NCBI RefSeq assembly: GCF_002213415.1
Contig: NZ_NJGU01000009.1
Span: 223,097 to 287,096, forward strand
Reading direction: 5' to 3'
From: Herbaspirillum robiniae
GTDB taxonomy: Bacteria > Pseudomonadota > Gammaproteobacteria > Burkholderiales > Burkholderiaceae_D
Length of the DNA stretch: 64,000 nucleotides
Shown: piece after piece, positions 55,484 through 64,000 of the stretch
How the letters are laid out: each line of letters opens with the position of its first letter
Position numbering within the stretch: position 1 is the first letter of the stretch
Translations under genes and position numbers: made by a program
Notes under the pieces: model-generated
Databases searched by the model: none
What the model saw: the letters and a program-made list of their open reading frames with translations, nothing else
What the model was told of the DNA's origin: nothing

Positions 55484-56368
55484 TCAGCGGTTGGGCGGCA
55501 GGTTGGTCTCGCCCGCCAGCAGCGTATTGGCCGGCAGCGCGTCCTGCTGCTTGAGCCGCTCGTACAGGGGCGTGAAGTCGGGCGCGGTGTCGTTGAACAG
55601 CTGCTCGAAATCGTCGATCACGAAATACGTCTCCTGATACGAGTCGATCTTGTACAGCGTGCGCATGATGCGCTCGACCTGGAAAGGCACGCGGCGCGGC
55701 TGGTCGCTGGAGAGGCAGTATTCCACCTCGCCGCCCGACGACAGGATGCCGGCGCCGTAGATGCGCAGGCCCTGCTCGCTCCTGATCAGGCCGAACTCGA
55801 TGGTGTACCAGTACAGGCGCGCCAGATAGGCCAGGCCGTCGAGCTTGAGTGCCTTCAGGCCGCCCTTGCCGTATTCCTGCAGGTGGTCGGCGAAGATCGG
55901 GTTGAACAGCAGCGGCACGTGGCCGAAGAAATCGTGGAACACATCCGGCTCGACGATGTAGTCGAACTCATGCTCCTCGCGCAGCCACACGGTGACCGGG
56001 AAGCGGCGATTGGCCAGGTGCTCGAAGAAGGTATGGTCGGGCACCAGTCCGGGCACCGCCACCAGCTGCCAGCCGGTGGCCTTGTAGAGGGCTTCGGTGG
56101 TGCGGTCGAAACGCGGGATGCCTTGCGACACGTCCAGCGCCTTCAGGCTGTCGATGAACACGTCGCAGGCGCGGCCGGGAATCAGCTTGGCCTGGCGCGC
56201 GTAGAGGCGGCGCCACAGCGCGTGCTGCTCGGGGGTGTAGAAGGTGTCCCAGTTCTGCGCCACGACATAGTTGGCGTCGGCCTGGCTGTAGTCGCCGCGC
56301 AATGCGCCGCTGTCGGATTTTGTCGCGACGGTGGCGAAAAAGTCGTCGGTGTTGGGATTGGTGCTCAT
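55484..56368 (-). CDS. phhA: Phenylalanine 4-monooxygenase
   Basis: A 294-residue pterin-dependent hydroxylase. The iron ligands are visible: His145 and His150 in EPDVFHDFFGHVPLL and Glu191 in WYTIEFGL; RREEHEFDY and LSSDQPRR surround the active site. It converts phenylalanine to tyrosine with tetrahydropterin and oxygen. The gene is the last of a leftward run (slt to phhA), 77 bp after the GNAT gene. No regulator or pterin dehydratase gene is adjacent. It ends near the candidate sRNA terminator, which acts in the opposite direction. Confidence 0.94.
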   Translation of the reverse strand: MSTNPNTDDFFATVATKSDSGALRGDYSQADANYVVAQNWDTFYTPEQHALWRRLYARQAKLIPGRACDVFIDSLKALDVSQGIPRFDRTTEALYKATGWQLVAVPGLVPDHTFFEHLANRRFPVTVWLREEHEFDYIVEPDVFHDFFGHVPLLFNPIFADHLQEYGKGGLKALKLDGLAYLARLYWYTIEFGLIRSEQGLRIYGAGILSSGGEVEYCLSSDQPRRVPFQVERIMRTLYKIDSYQETYFVIDDFEQLFNDTAPDFTPLYERLKQQDALPANTLLAGETNLPPNR

Positions 56369-56445
56369 GGCAAATCCGTTTTCAAAGTGAGGCGCATATT
56401 ATGCGCTCCATTGCGGAGCGGGTCATGTGCGCCCGCGCAAACGGA

Positions 56446-57192
56446 TCAGGATTTGGGCGGCTGGTCGGCCCCGCCCCCGGGCTTGCCGCCCAGGCCGGTG
56501 ACGCGCGCGCCCCATTTCAGCAGCGCCTTGAAATTGGCCTTGACGATGTAGTCCAGCATGGCGACCTGCTCTTGCATCGCCTCCTGGAAAATGGTGGCGG
56601 AATTGGCCGGCTGGATCTTGAGGTAGGCATCGGCCTCGCCGTAGTCGCGGTGGATCTCCATGCCGGCCTTCCTGGCGATGTGCATCATGACCTTGTTGGA
56701 CGACAGGCAATGCATGTAGAGCGTGTCGACGTCGGCGTTGCGGCAACGCATGGAGGCGCGCATGAAAAGTTTGGTGCCTACGCCCAGCCCGCGCGCGGCG
56801 GCCGACACCGAGACGCCGAACTCCGCCACCACCGGCTTGATGGTGGCGCCCGAGACGCGCGAGGTCTCGCGCGGCGCAAAAGCCAGGTGACCGACGCCGA
56901 GCAGGCGCAGCCGCCGGTCATAGACGCCGAACACGGTATCGCGGGCGAAGTCGATGTTCTGCACGTAGCGCGCCACCATCTCGTCGGACAGCTTGGAGCC
57001 GAAGCGCAGCAGGCGGTCCTTGTCTTCCAGCGCCAGGAAGTGGCGCATCAGGTGGCGCCGCGAGCGCGGCGACAATTCCTTGACGAACACGGTCGGCCGG
57101 TCCGGCTTGGCCGGCTCGGCGCCGCCGGGCTGCGGCTCCTTGCGGCCCAGCCCGGTCCATTGCGCCAGACGTGAAAGGAGGGAGTCCGCCAT
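56446..57192 (-). CDS. GNAT family N-acetyltransferase
   Basis: A 248-residue protein with a GNAT fold (about 40-190). The acetyl-CoA-binding segment is FGVSVSAAARGLGVGTKLFMRASMR, with the characteristic Arg-Gly-Xaa-Gly (RGLGVGTKL) motif A. An N-terminal segment of about 40 residues rich in Pro and Gly precedes it. The substrate is unknown. It starts 9 nt after cca and is probably co-transcribed. Confidence 0.8.
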   Translation of the reverse strand: MADSLLSRLAQWTGLGRKEPQPGGAEPAKPDRPTVFVKELSPRSRRHLMRHFLALEDKDRLLRFGSKLSDEMVARYVQNIDFARDTVFGVYDRRLRLLGVGHLAFAPRETSRVSGATIKPVVAEFGVSVSAAARGLGVGTKLFMRASMRCRNADVDTLYMHCLSSNKVMMHIARKAGMEIHRDYGEADAYLKIQPANSATIFQEAMQEQVAMLDYIVKANFKALLKWGARVTGLGGKPGGGADQPPKS

Positions 57193-57201
57193 GGTCCCGT
57201 C

Positions 57202-58437
57202 TTACTCCGCCGCCGGCCGGTTGGCGTCGACGAAGGCTTGCACCTTCTCGCTGCGCGCGGCGTGGATCGCTTCGGGAATCTTCTGCGGCTGGCCCTGGTG
57301 CTGCCCGGCGATGGCGCCGGCATCGATGCCGGCGGCGGCCTTCAGCGCGCCTTCGAGATAAGCCGCCTGCGGGAAAGGCCGGTCTTCGAAACCGGTACGG
57401 CCGCGATGATCGCACTCGGACGCGCGCAGCATGTCGATGAAGCGCTGCGGTTTGCGGAAGGCGTCGCAGCGCGAGAACAGCGTCACCAGCGTGGCAGCCC
57501 GCATCTCGAAGGCGCGGCCGACGTTGCCGTGTTCGCGCGCCGTCATCAGGGCCAGGTCGCGGCAGTCGCCCGGCACCTTCAGGCGCGCGCACACCTGCTC
57601 GGCCAGCTGCGCGCTGCGCGCCTCGTGGCCGTGATGGCGCGGCCACATCTCGGGCGGCGTGGCGCCCTTGCCGAGGTCGTGCATCAGCGCCGCGAAACGG
57701 ATCGGCAACGCGTAGCCTTGCGCCGCGGCCCAATCGATCACCAGCATCACATGCACGCCGGTGTCGATTTCGGGATGCCATTTCTCCGGTTGCGGCACGC
57801 CCCACAGCGCATCCAGCTCCGGCATGATGCGCGCCAGCGCGCCGCAGCCGCGCAGCACCTCGAACATGCGCGAAGGCCGCTGTTCCATCAGGCCGCGCGC
57901 GATTTCCTGCCAGACGCGTTCGGGCACCAGCGCATCGACCTCGCCGTCGGCGACCATGCGCCGCATCAGCGCGTTGGTTTCGGGCGCCACCGTGAAATCG
58001 GCAAAGCGCGCGGCGAAGCGCGCCAGCCGCAGGATGCGCACCGGGTCTTCGATGAAAGCGTCGGAGACATGGCGAAACACGCGTCGCGCGATATCGCCGC
58101 GGCCGTCATACGGGTCGACCAGGACGCCGTCCTCGCCCTGGGCGATGGCGTTGATGGTGAGGTCGCGGCGCGCCAGATCGTCTTCCAGCGTGACGTCGGG
58201 CGCGGCGTGGAAGGCGAAACCCTTGTAGCCGGGCGCGGTCTTGCGCTCGGTGCGCGCCAGCGCGTATTCCTCGTGGGTGTCGGGATGCAGGAACACCGGG
58301 AAGTCCTTGCCCACCGGGCGGAACCCCTGCTCCAGCATCTCCTGCGGGGTCGCGCCGACCACCACGTGGTCGCGGTCTTTCACCGGCAGGCCGAGCAGGC
58401 CGTCGCGCACTGCGCCGCCGACGGTGTACGTCTTCAT
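57202..58437 (-). CDS. cca: Multifunctional CCA tRNA nucleotidyltransferase
   Basis: A 411-residue class II enzyme. YTVGGAVRDGLLGLPVKDRD shows the nucleotide-binding motif with the catalytic Asp21/Asp23; the RRDLTINAIA signature and the HD-domain motif LMHDLGKG in the C-terminal half are present. It adds and repairs the CCA 3' end of tRNAs; the HD domain gives phosphatase and 2',3'-cyclic phosphodiesterase activity. ATG 58437 is the family start; ATG 58443 is possible. It directly follows the GST gene. Confidence 0.95.
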   Translation of the reverse strand: MKTYTVGGAVRDGLLGLPVKDRDHVVVGATPQEMLEQGFRPVGKDFPVFLHPDTHEEYALARTERKTAPGYKGFAFHAAPDVTLEDDLARRDLTINAIAQGEDGVLVDPYDGRGDIARRVFRHVSDAFIEDPVRILRLARFAARFADFTVAPETNALMRRMVADGEVDALVPERVWQEIARGLMEQRPSRMFEVLRGCGALARIMPELDALWGVPQPEKWHPEIDTGVHVMLVIDWAAAQGYALPIRFAALMHDLGKGATPPEMWPRHHGHEARSAQLAEQVCARLKVPGDCRDLALMTAREHGNVGRAFEMRAATLVTLFSRCDAFRKPQRFIDMLRASECDHRGRTGFEDRPFPQAAYLEGALKAAAGIDAGAIAGQHQGQPQKIPEAIHAARSEKVQAFVDANRPAAE

Positions 58438-58447
58438 CGGCATTGCG

Positions 58448-59149
58448 TCACTTGTGATCCGGAAGGATTTCCTTCTCGGCCAGCGCCTCGGCGATCCAGC
58501 GCGCCACGGCGGGATGTTCCTTCACGCGGTCGGCATAGGCCTGCAAAGCGGGCGCCAGCGGCACCTGGTAGCTGATGAAGCGCATCACCACCGGCGCGTA
58601 GAAGGCGTCGGCGATCGAGAAGTCACCGAACAGGAAATCGTGGTGGCCGAACTGGGACAGGCATTCTTCCCAGATTTCGCACACGCGGGCGATGTCGGCC
58701 TGCGCCGCGGGCGTGCGGCCCTGGCCCGGATAACGGCCGCGGATGTCCATGCTCATGGCGCTGCGCAAGCCGGTGAAGCCGGAGTGCATCTCGGCGCAAA
58801 TGCTGCGCGCGATGGCGCGGGCGTCGGTGCGCGCCGGCCACAGGGCGCGGTCGGGGAATTGCTCGGCGAGGTATTCGCAGATGGCCAGCGAATCCCAGAT
58901 GGCGATGTCGGCGTCCAGCAGCACCGGCACGCGGCCGGAGCCGGTATAGCGGGCGATCTCGCCGGCGGTGTCGGGCTGGTCGAGCAGCACGCGCACTTCC
59001 TTGAACGGGATGTCGAAGGCGGTCATCACCACCCACGGCCGCATCGACCACGAAGAATAGTTCTTGTTGGCAATGACCAGCGTGGGCATGTGGCGGCCGG
59101 CCTTCTTCAGCGTTTCGGACAGCACCGGATCAAGTTCTGTGTCTTGCAT
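58448..59149 (-). CDS. Glutathione S-transferase-like protein
   Basis: A 233-residue GST fold protein: thioredoxin-like N-terminus MPTLVIANKNYSSWSMRPWVV, with a Ser rich motif of the YfcF/MAAI type, cis-Pro in GRVPVLLD, and a helical C-terminal half with SIADAFYAPVVMR. ATG 59149 is used, but ATG 59089, from which the family sequence begins, is equally likely; upstream coding is not well supported by motif. Substrate unknown. It is 11 nt from cca. Confidence 0.82.
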   Translation of the reverse strand: MQDTELDPVLSETLKKAGRHMPTLVIANKNYSSWSMRPWVVMTAFDIPFKEVRVLLDQPDTAGEIARYTGSGRVPVLLDADIAIWDSLAICEYLAEQFPDRALWPARTDARAIARSICAEMHSGFTGLRSAMSMDIRGRYPGQGRTPAAQADIARVCEIWEECLSQFGHHDFLFGDFSIADAFYAPVVMRFISYQVPLAPALQAYADRVKEHPAVARWIAEALAEKEILPDHK

Positions 59150-59194
59150 GTTGGCTCTTTTCTTGTAAGTCGGAATGGACGCGGCGGCAGATCG

Positions 59195-60163
59195 TCAACG
59201 CCGCGCGTTGCTGCGGAACAGGTCGAACTTGCGTTGCGGATTATAGGGCGAGAGATAGGCCGGCGCGACCTCCTCGAGCGCCGCCGGCGTCAGCTCCAGT
59301 TCGGCTGCGAGCGGGCCGGACATGACGTTGTCGACCTGCATCGAGGCCACATTGTCGCGGCTCATCAGCCGTCCCGGCAAGTGTTCCAGCGCCCAGGCCT
59401 GCAGCATGCCCAGCGGCGCGGGCAGCGCGACGATCGGGCGATCGTGGCCGGCATACCACCCGGCCAGCCTGACCAGCTCGCGCAGCGTGTATTGTTTGGG
59501 CCCGGCCAGCTCATAGGCGTTGCCGCCGATGTGCGGCAGCGAGATGGCGCGCGCGAAGGCCTGCGCCACGTCGCCCACGTAGACCGGCTGGAAACGCGCG
59601 CCGGCGCTGCCCAGCAGGATGACCGGAAAGCTGCGCTGCAGGGCGGCGAACAGATTGAGGAAACGGTCGCCCTCGCCGAACACTACCGAGGGCCGGAACA
59701 CGGCCACTTCAAGCTCGCCCGAGGCCAGCGCGGCGCGCTCGCCGGCGGCCTTGGAACGCTGGTACATCGAGGGGCCGCGCTCGTCCGCGCCGAGCGCGCT
59801 CATGTGCAGATAACGCGGCACGCCATGGCGCAGGCAGGCGGCGACGATGCGGCGCGGCAGCTGCACGTGCTGCCGGTCGAAGTCGGCGCCATAGGGTTCG
59901 CCGCCGCGCGCGGGGCGCGAATGCAGGATACCGACCAGGTTGATCACCACATCGGCCTCGGCCACCAGTTGCGACAACACGGCATCGTCGTGCACATCGG
60001 CCTGCACTACCGAGACCACCGGCGACACCAGCAGATGCTTGGCGCGCTCGTAGCGCCGCGTGGGCACCATGATGCGGTTTTCGGTGCCGGCGCCGAGCAG
60101 GCGCACCAGCCGCGTACCGATGAAGCCGGAACCGCCGATCACGAGAATCTTGCGTACTGCCAT
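59195..60163 (-). CDS. NAD-binding epimerase-like protein (NDUFA9/complex-I-associated type)
   Basis: A 322-residue atypical SDR. VIGGSGFIGTRLVRLL is the dinucleotide loop (about 8-23) and QRSKAAGERAAL replaces the usual YxxxK active site, which is characteristic of the NDUFA9-like subgroup. Such proteins act as NAD(P) sensors or assembly factors rather than classic epimerases. It starts with a clear ATG and is 203 nt downstream of slt. Its precise role is not known. Confidence 0.8.
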   Translation of the reverse strand: MAVRKILVIGGSGFIGTRLVRLLGAGTENRIMVPTRRYERAKHLLVSPVVSVVQADVHDDAVLSQLVAEADVVINLVGILHSRPARGGEPYGADFDRQHVQLPRRIVAACLRHGVPRYLHMSALGADERGPSMYQRSKAAGERAALASGELEVAVFRPSVVFGEGDRFLNLFAALQRSFPVILLGSAGARFQPVYVGDVAQAFARAISLPHIGGNAYELAGPKQYTLRELVRLAGWYAGHDRPIVALPAPLGMLQAWALEHLPGRLMSRDNVASMQVDNVMSGPLAAELELTPAALEEVAPAYLSPYNPQRKFDLFRSNARR

Positions 60164-60365
60164 GCTATGCCTCCTGTGTTCTTGGAGCGCGTTCGACAGC
60201 TTTCCTGCAAAGATGTCGCGCGCCTTCAGGGACTCATCCGGCGATTAGCCGGCGCTCAGCCGGTGCGGCGTCTTCGCACGGGTCGCCGGGCCGTCGCAGC
60301 TTGCCGCTAGCCGGCCCCGGGCGCATGTTGTCCGCCCGGTCTTGGCGGCGGCCCTCAGGACGCGC

Positions 60366-62366
60366 TCAGGGAAGATCGGTCGCCACGTTCGAATTCGGCG
60401 CCACCGTACCCATGCGCTGCTTGAGCGACTGCGGACGGTTTTCGAACATGGCCGCATAGTAGGTCGCGTTGGACATCACGTTCTTGACGTAACCCCGGGT
60501 TTCGTTGAAAGGAATGATCTCCGCGAAGATCGCGCCTTCCACCGTACGCGGCAATGTGGCGCGCCAGGTGCGCGGCCGGCCGGGGCCGGCGTTGTAACCG
60601 GCCGTGGCCAGGGTCTCGGAACCGTCCAGGTTGTTGAGCACCATGCTCAGGTAGCTGGTGCCCAGCAGCAGGTTGGTGTTGATGTCGTTGACCTGGTCGG
60701 CGGTGAATTCGGTCATGCCGATCTTCTTGGCGACGAATTTGGCGGTGGCCGGCATCAGCTGCATCAGGCCCGACGCGCCGACATGCGAGCGCGCCGACTT
60801 GATGAAGCGCGACTCCTGGCGGATCAGGCCATAGGCCCAGGCGTTCTCCATGCCCAGCGGACGCGTCGCGGCGTTCATCTCGGTCAGGTGCGGCGCCGGG
60901 AAGCGCTGGGTGAAGTCGAACTCGGCGCGGGTGCGGTCGGAAGTATTGACCATGCGGTCGAGCACGTCGCTCTGGCGCGCATACTCTGCCGCGGCCAGCA
61001 GCTGCCGGTCGGTCATGTTGCGCAGCTCCCAGTTCCATTCGCGGATGGCTTCGAAACGCAGGTTCAGCTGGTAGAACTTGAACGAGCGCTTGAAACCGGC
61101 GTTCTGGGAGTACAAGGCGATCTCGCCGGCGGTCGGCGGCGTCGGTCCGGGCGGAATGGTGATCTTCTGGCCCAGCTCTTCAAGCGCGAGCTGGCCATAG
61201 AAGCTGAAGTTGCCGGAGATCGATTCGAACAGACGGCGCGCGGCCTCGTTCTGGCCGTCTTCCTTCAGGGCGCGACCGAGCCAGTAGACCCAGGTGATGT
61301 CGTTGCGCAGCGCGGTCGGCATGCCTTCGATGGTAGTGCGCACGGTCTTCCAGTCGCCGGCGCGCAGCGCCATGCGCACCTTCCATTGCATGGCGTCCTG
61401 GGACAGGGTGGCGTCCTTGGTCTTGCGCCAGTAGTCCTGCGCCTCCGGCGCCAGCTTGTAGGATGCCGACAGTGCAATCTGCGCCCATCCCAGGGCGATC
61501 TCCTGCGAGGTCATCTGGCGGCCGGCATCGTTCAGGTAGGTCGCGGCCTGGGCCGGATTGTTCTTGGCAATGCGTCCGAGCGCAATGATGTAGAGCTGGT
61601 GATTGGCGGCGCCGCGACCGGGGCCCTTGGCCAGCATCAGGGCCGGCTTGTCCATCACCTGCTGTACCGTCACGTCGCCGTTGTCGACCAGCACCGAGGC
61701 GCGTCGCGCCACGGTCGTGTTGCCGTTCTCGGCCGCCTGGCGGATCTGGAACCAGACGTCGGCGTCGGTGAACTGGCCGTTTTGCGCCAGCGTGGCGATC
61801 AGGTCGCTGCAGCCCTGGCCGTAGTCCTTGGGCGACACCAGCAGCGCGCGAGCCTCATCAGCGACATTGGCCCCCTTGAGCGCACGCGAATTGAGCGCGA
61901 AGCATTTGACCTGGACATCGTCGTTCAGGATGAACTTGGGATATTGCTCGTCGAACAAGGCCCAGTTGCCGGTCTTGCCCAAGGCCAGCAGCCAGTCGTT
62001 GCGAAGCCGGTCGACCAGCGCCTGGCCGTCGTAGCGCGCCATGAAGTCGCGAATCTCCTGCTCGCTCGCGCTGTAGTCACGTACGCGCGGTTTGAGCCGA
62101 TAATAGTCGACGTAGGAATTGAGTTCATAACCCGACAGCCTGGCGGCCAGGTCTTGCGCCAGCGCGCCGTTGTCGCTTGCGGCAGCTTGCCGCAGCGCCA
62201 GGAACAGATCATCCGGCGCAGCGTCGGCTGCCACGCGTTTTTGCGCATGCGCTGCAGGTGCGGCCAGCAGGACCGCGCCGGCCGCCATCGCGAACGGAAT
62301 GGCCAGGGAAGCAGCCAGCGTACGCAGGCGCTTATTGAACGGATGATTCTTCAGACGCATACTCAT
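60366..62366 (-). CDS. slt: Soluble lytic murein transglycosylase
   Basis: A 666-residue periplasmic enzyme. After a basic N-terminus (MSMRLKNHPFNKRLRT) comes a signal peptide ending APAAHA-Q, a long helical ring domain rich in Ala, and the C-terminal catalytic domain with LIRQESRFIKSARSHVGASGLMQLMPATA, in which Glu of QES is the acid catalyst. It cuts glycan strands of peptidoglycan to form anhydromuropeptides. ATG 62366 with AGG before it is chosen; the much longer in-frame extension to 62585 overlaps the divergent gene and lacks a signal peptide. It faces 5-formyltetrahydrofolate cyclo-ligase with 31 bp between starts. Confidence 0.93.
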   Translation of the reverse strand: MSMRLKNHPFNKRLRTLAASLAIPFAMAAGAVLLAAPAAHAQKRVAADAAPDDLFLALRQAAASDNGALAQDLAARLSGYELNSYVDYYRLKPRVRDYSASEQEIRDFMARYDGQALVDRLRNDWLLALGKTGNWALFDEQYPKFILNDDVQVKCFALNSRALKGANVADEARALLVSPKDYGQGCSDLIATLAQNGQFTDADVWFQIRQAAENGNTTVARRASVLVDNGDVTVQQVMDKPALMLAKGPGRGAANHQLYIIALGRIAKNNPAQAATYLNDAGRQMTSQEIALGWAQIALSASYKLAPEAQDYWRKTKDATLSQDAMQWKVRMALRAGDWKTVRTTIEGMPTALRNDITWVYWLGRALKEDGQNEAARRLFESISGNFSFYGQLALEELGQKITIPPGPTPPTAGEIALYSQNAGFKRSFKFYQLNLRFEAIREWNWELRNMTDRQLLAAAEYARQSDVLDRMVNTSDRTRAEFDFTQRFPAPHLTEMNAATRPLGMENAWAYGLIRQESRFIKSARSHVGASGLMQLMPATAKFVAKKIGMTEFTADQVNDINTNLLLGTSYLSMVLNNLDGSETLATAGYNAGPGRPRTWRATLPRTVEGAIFAEIIPFNETRGYVKNVMSNATYYAAMFENRPQSLKQRMGTVAPNSNVATDLP

Positions 62367-62397
62367 GCAACCTAGTTGATGCTGGTTAACGAAACAG

Positions 62398-62997
62398 ATG
62401 ACGAACCCAAGGATAGCACGCGATACCCCACAGCAAGAGCAGGAACAAAGGCCTGCAACCCGGCTGAAAAACGCCCTGCGCGCCGACCTTCTCGCCCGCC
62501 GCAAGGCGCTGGACACCAAGGGGAAAGCCGTCTCCGACGAATTGATCGGACGCCGCCTGCTGGAATGGTGCGCCGCGCACGCCATCGCCAGCCTGGGTGT
62601 CTATCATCCGATCCGCAATGAACCCGACCTGCTTGTCGCCTATAACGCATTGAGTTCGCTCGGGGTGCACTTGTCCCTGCCGGTAGTGGTTGGCAAGGAT
62701 GCGGCGCTGGAGTTCCGGCGCTGGCGGCCGGGCGATGCATTGGTCAAGGATGCGCTGGGCGTCATGGTGCCGCCGCCCGACGCGCCGGTGGTGCAACCGC
62801 AGGCATTGCTGGTGCCATGCGTGGGCTACAGCGCCTCCGGTCTGCGGCTTGGATACGGCGGGGGATTTTATGACCGCACATTGGGCGGTGCGATCCGTCC
62901 GCTTGCCGTGGGGGTGTGTTATGCCTTCGGCTTGACCGAATTCGATGGGGAGGCGCATGACGCGCCTTTGGATCTGGTGCTGACTGATGGGGTGTAA
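62398..62997 (+). CDS. 5-formyltetrahydrofolate cyclo-ligase
   Basis: A 199-residue enzyme of the YgfA/FTHFC family. The hallmark YGGGFYDRTL lies at about 160-169, and LVPCVGYSASGLRLG precedes it. It turns 5-formyl-THF into 5,10-methenyl-THF using ATP. The N-terminus is about 20 residues longer than usual, with no obvious role; no strong ribosome site is seen before the ATG. The gene is divergent from slt. Confidence 0.93.
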   Translation: MTNPRIARDTPQQEQEQRPATRLKNALRADLLARRKALDTKGKAVSDELIGRRLLEWCAAHAIASLGVYHPIRNEPDLLVAYNALSSLGVHLSLPVVVGKDAALEFRRWRPGDALVKDALGVMVPPPDAPVVQPQALLVPCVGYSASGLRLGYGGGFYDRTLGGAIRPLAVGVCYAFGLTEFDGEAHDAPLDLVLTDGV

Positions 62998-63082
62998 AGT
63001 GTGATTTTGGGTTATGGGGCCGGTAGCGTTTATCTTGGTTCGGCTTCTGTGCTTGTAACTTATAGGCGATGTAGATAAGACA

Positions 63083-63110
63083 AAAGAGCCGGCGCTTGCG
63101 CCGGCTCTTT
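63083..63110 (+). terminator. Terminator after 5-formyltetrahydrofolate cyclo-ligase gene
   Basis: AAAGAGCCGGCGC and GCGCCGGCTCTTT pair almost without a loop, then GTTTTTG follows. Confidence 0.9.
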
Positions 63111-63244
63111 GTTTTTGTTCTTTGGTTTTTTCTTGCTTATGCCTTCGTTGCTTGTCTGAAGATTGTATTGAGATGCTCGGCCGCAAATACGCTATTGCTA
63201 CCGATCGAGGTAGTCCTGTTAGCGCTGATCTGCTGCTGGCAGCC

Positions 63245-63646
63245 TGTGCATAAAACAACGTCAGGAGATGCTGGCGTTGGGCTGTGCATAAATCACTCCC
63301 GATTGAGTCGCAAAATAGCGCTGTGCATAAAAGAACGCTGCCAAGGAGTCGTGCATTGGATTTTAGCGCCGATGTTGATCATGCTAGATCGCTCGGCGTT
63401 ACCGCAGCATCATCTAGATCCAATAACCAAAATGAGCAGACGAAATGGCACTTCCGCGTAAAACGAGCCGAGCCGCCGGCCTGTTTTTGTCCAGTGGATA
63501 AGTTTTCTTTTATGTGACTCAGGACACTCTGGTCTTGGATTCTTGGTACTGCTATTCGGAGTGGTATTGGACTATTAATTTGCCTAATTACTGAGCAATC
63601 AGCGCTAAGAAACCGTTCACAAGCCGGCTATTTTCACTGTGGATAA
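63245..63646. promoter_or_regulatory. Cluster of DnaA boxes
   Basis: On the plus strand TGTGCATAA occurs at 63245-63253, 63283-63291 and 63322-63330 (spaced 38 and 39 bp), and TGTGGATAA at 63638-63646. All match TTATNCACA in reverse complement, and all have the same orientation. AGTGGATAA at 63493-63501 is one base off. The surrounding segment is AT-richer than the genes. No dnaA, rpmH or other origin gene is in the window, so DnaA titration, a regulatory site or oriC are all possible. No gene is supported in 63120-63955. Confidence 0.6.
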
Positions 63647-63963
63647 AAGAAGAGCCGCGAGCAGAGAACTAGAGACGATGAGATTCGCTTAAATATTAAG
63701 CAGGTGGGGGTACCTGGTGCGTCGATGAGACGAGGTGAAGTGAGGTATTTCCCGGAAATCGAAGGAAAAAACCAAGGAGAACAGAAGAGAAATGGGGGGA
63801 TGGTTCGAAGCAGAGCCGACTAAAACACAGGCTTAACGGGTAATACCTGATCGTACGACCTGGAATTTAGGCTCAAGATTGGCGCCGAGAATCCGGCGAG
63901 GCCCCCCAACCGCGCAGCGAGGCGTATGGGCAGGTTTGTTGGAAGTGATCGCGCAAAGCAAAA

Positions 63964-63990
63964 AGCCCTCGTTACTGAGTAACGAGGGCT
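63964..63990 (-). terminator. Terminator of a leftward gene beyond the right edge
   Basis: AGCCCTCGTTAC and GTAACGAGGGCT pair around TGA. The A run on its left reads as a T tract on the minus strand, so it ends a gene that enters from the right; only a few bases of that gene's 3' flank are in the window. Confidence 0.75.
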
Positions 63991-64000
63991 ATTGCGTATA

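Noticed and set aside
58241..62375. Long plus-strand ORFs opposite cca, GST, epimerase and slt
   Set aside because: All conserved proteins are on the minus strand with start and motif support.
63245..63646. Naming the region oriC outright
   Set aside because: Only DnaA boxes are seen; no origin genes or skew evidence inside the window, so it is reported only as a DnaA box cluster.
63801..63810. GGTTCGAA resembling a tRNA T loop
   Set aside because: The preceding 60 bases do not form anticodon or D arms and no acceptor pairing is present.

Overview
The window is about 64 kb of GC-rich, densely coded bacterial chromosome. Gene content and the protein families point to a betaproteobacterium of the Oxalobacteraceae/Burkholderiales type, most like Herbaspirillum: a Burkholderia-type porin, a PelA/PelB exopolysaccharide locus, a minCDE block, hemA-prfA, a fused indolepyruvate oxidoreductase and many ABC importers. 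This placement is inferred from the proteins, not from a database search. I see no rRNA or tRNA gene, no insertion sequence, no prophage and no CRISPR array.

Left end (1-6.2 kb, leftward): start of a Pel polysaccharide operon, pelA then pelB, with pelB cut by the window edge. At 6.4-8.1 kb two overlapping IclR-type regulators also run leftward. Divergent from them, 8.9-20.8 kb is a rightward 13-gene catabolic operon: short-chain dehydrogenase, MaoC hydratase, a short citrate-synthase-like (citryl-CoA lyase type) enzyme, enoyl-CoA hydratase/isomerase, a complete five-gene branched-chain-type ABC importer, CoA ligase, second MaoC protein, second crotonase and a nitronate-monooxygenase-like flavoprotein. 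A clear promoter, a perfect 15-bp palindrome and an autoregulatory-looking IclR promoter lie between. I infer a dedicated pathway for an imported carboxylic acid; its substrate is unknown, and it is the best candidate here for an undescribed system.

21.2-24.9 kb: GntR/FCD regulator with a polar amino acid ABC importer (one binding protein, two permeases, one ATPase), closed by a strong bidirectional terminator. A small lipoprotein follows on the other strand.

25.9-43.4 kb: a purine salvage/catabolism neighbourhood: adenine deaminase-type enzyme, a second GntR/FCD regulator, NCS1 permease, Asp/Glu/hydantoin (allantoin) racemase, PuuE-type allantoinase, membrane urate hydroxylase PuuD with a cytochrome c tail, a porin, a taurine/nitrate-type ABC importer and a BMP-type nucleoside/nucleobase ABC importer. 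Copies of a TTGTCGACAA-like palindrome lie before the regulator and between puuD and the porin gene, which suggests one regulon. A mosaic of intergenic repeats fills 31.5-32.35 kb.

43.5-51.2 kb (rightward housekeeping): SRPBCC protein, minC-minD-minE, an orphan OmpR-like regulator, hemA, prfA, dsbB, prmC. 51.2-54.8 kb (leftward): a 1205-residue indolepyruvate ferredoxin oxidoreductase. At 55.2-55.36 kb there is a candidate small RNA with two CCTCCCCT motifs, a promoter and a strong terminator. 55.5-62.4 kb (leftward): phhA, GNAT acetyltransferase, cca, glutathione transferase, NAD-binding epimerase-like protein and slt; 5-formyltetrahydrofolate cyclo-ligase diverges from slt. The last kilobase has no convincing gene but carries four perfect DnaA boxes plus one near match, all in one orientation, and a terminator for a leftward gene beyond the right edge.
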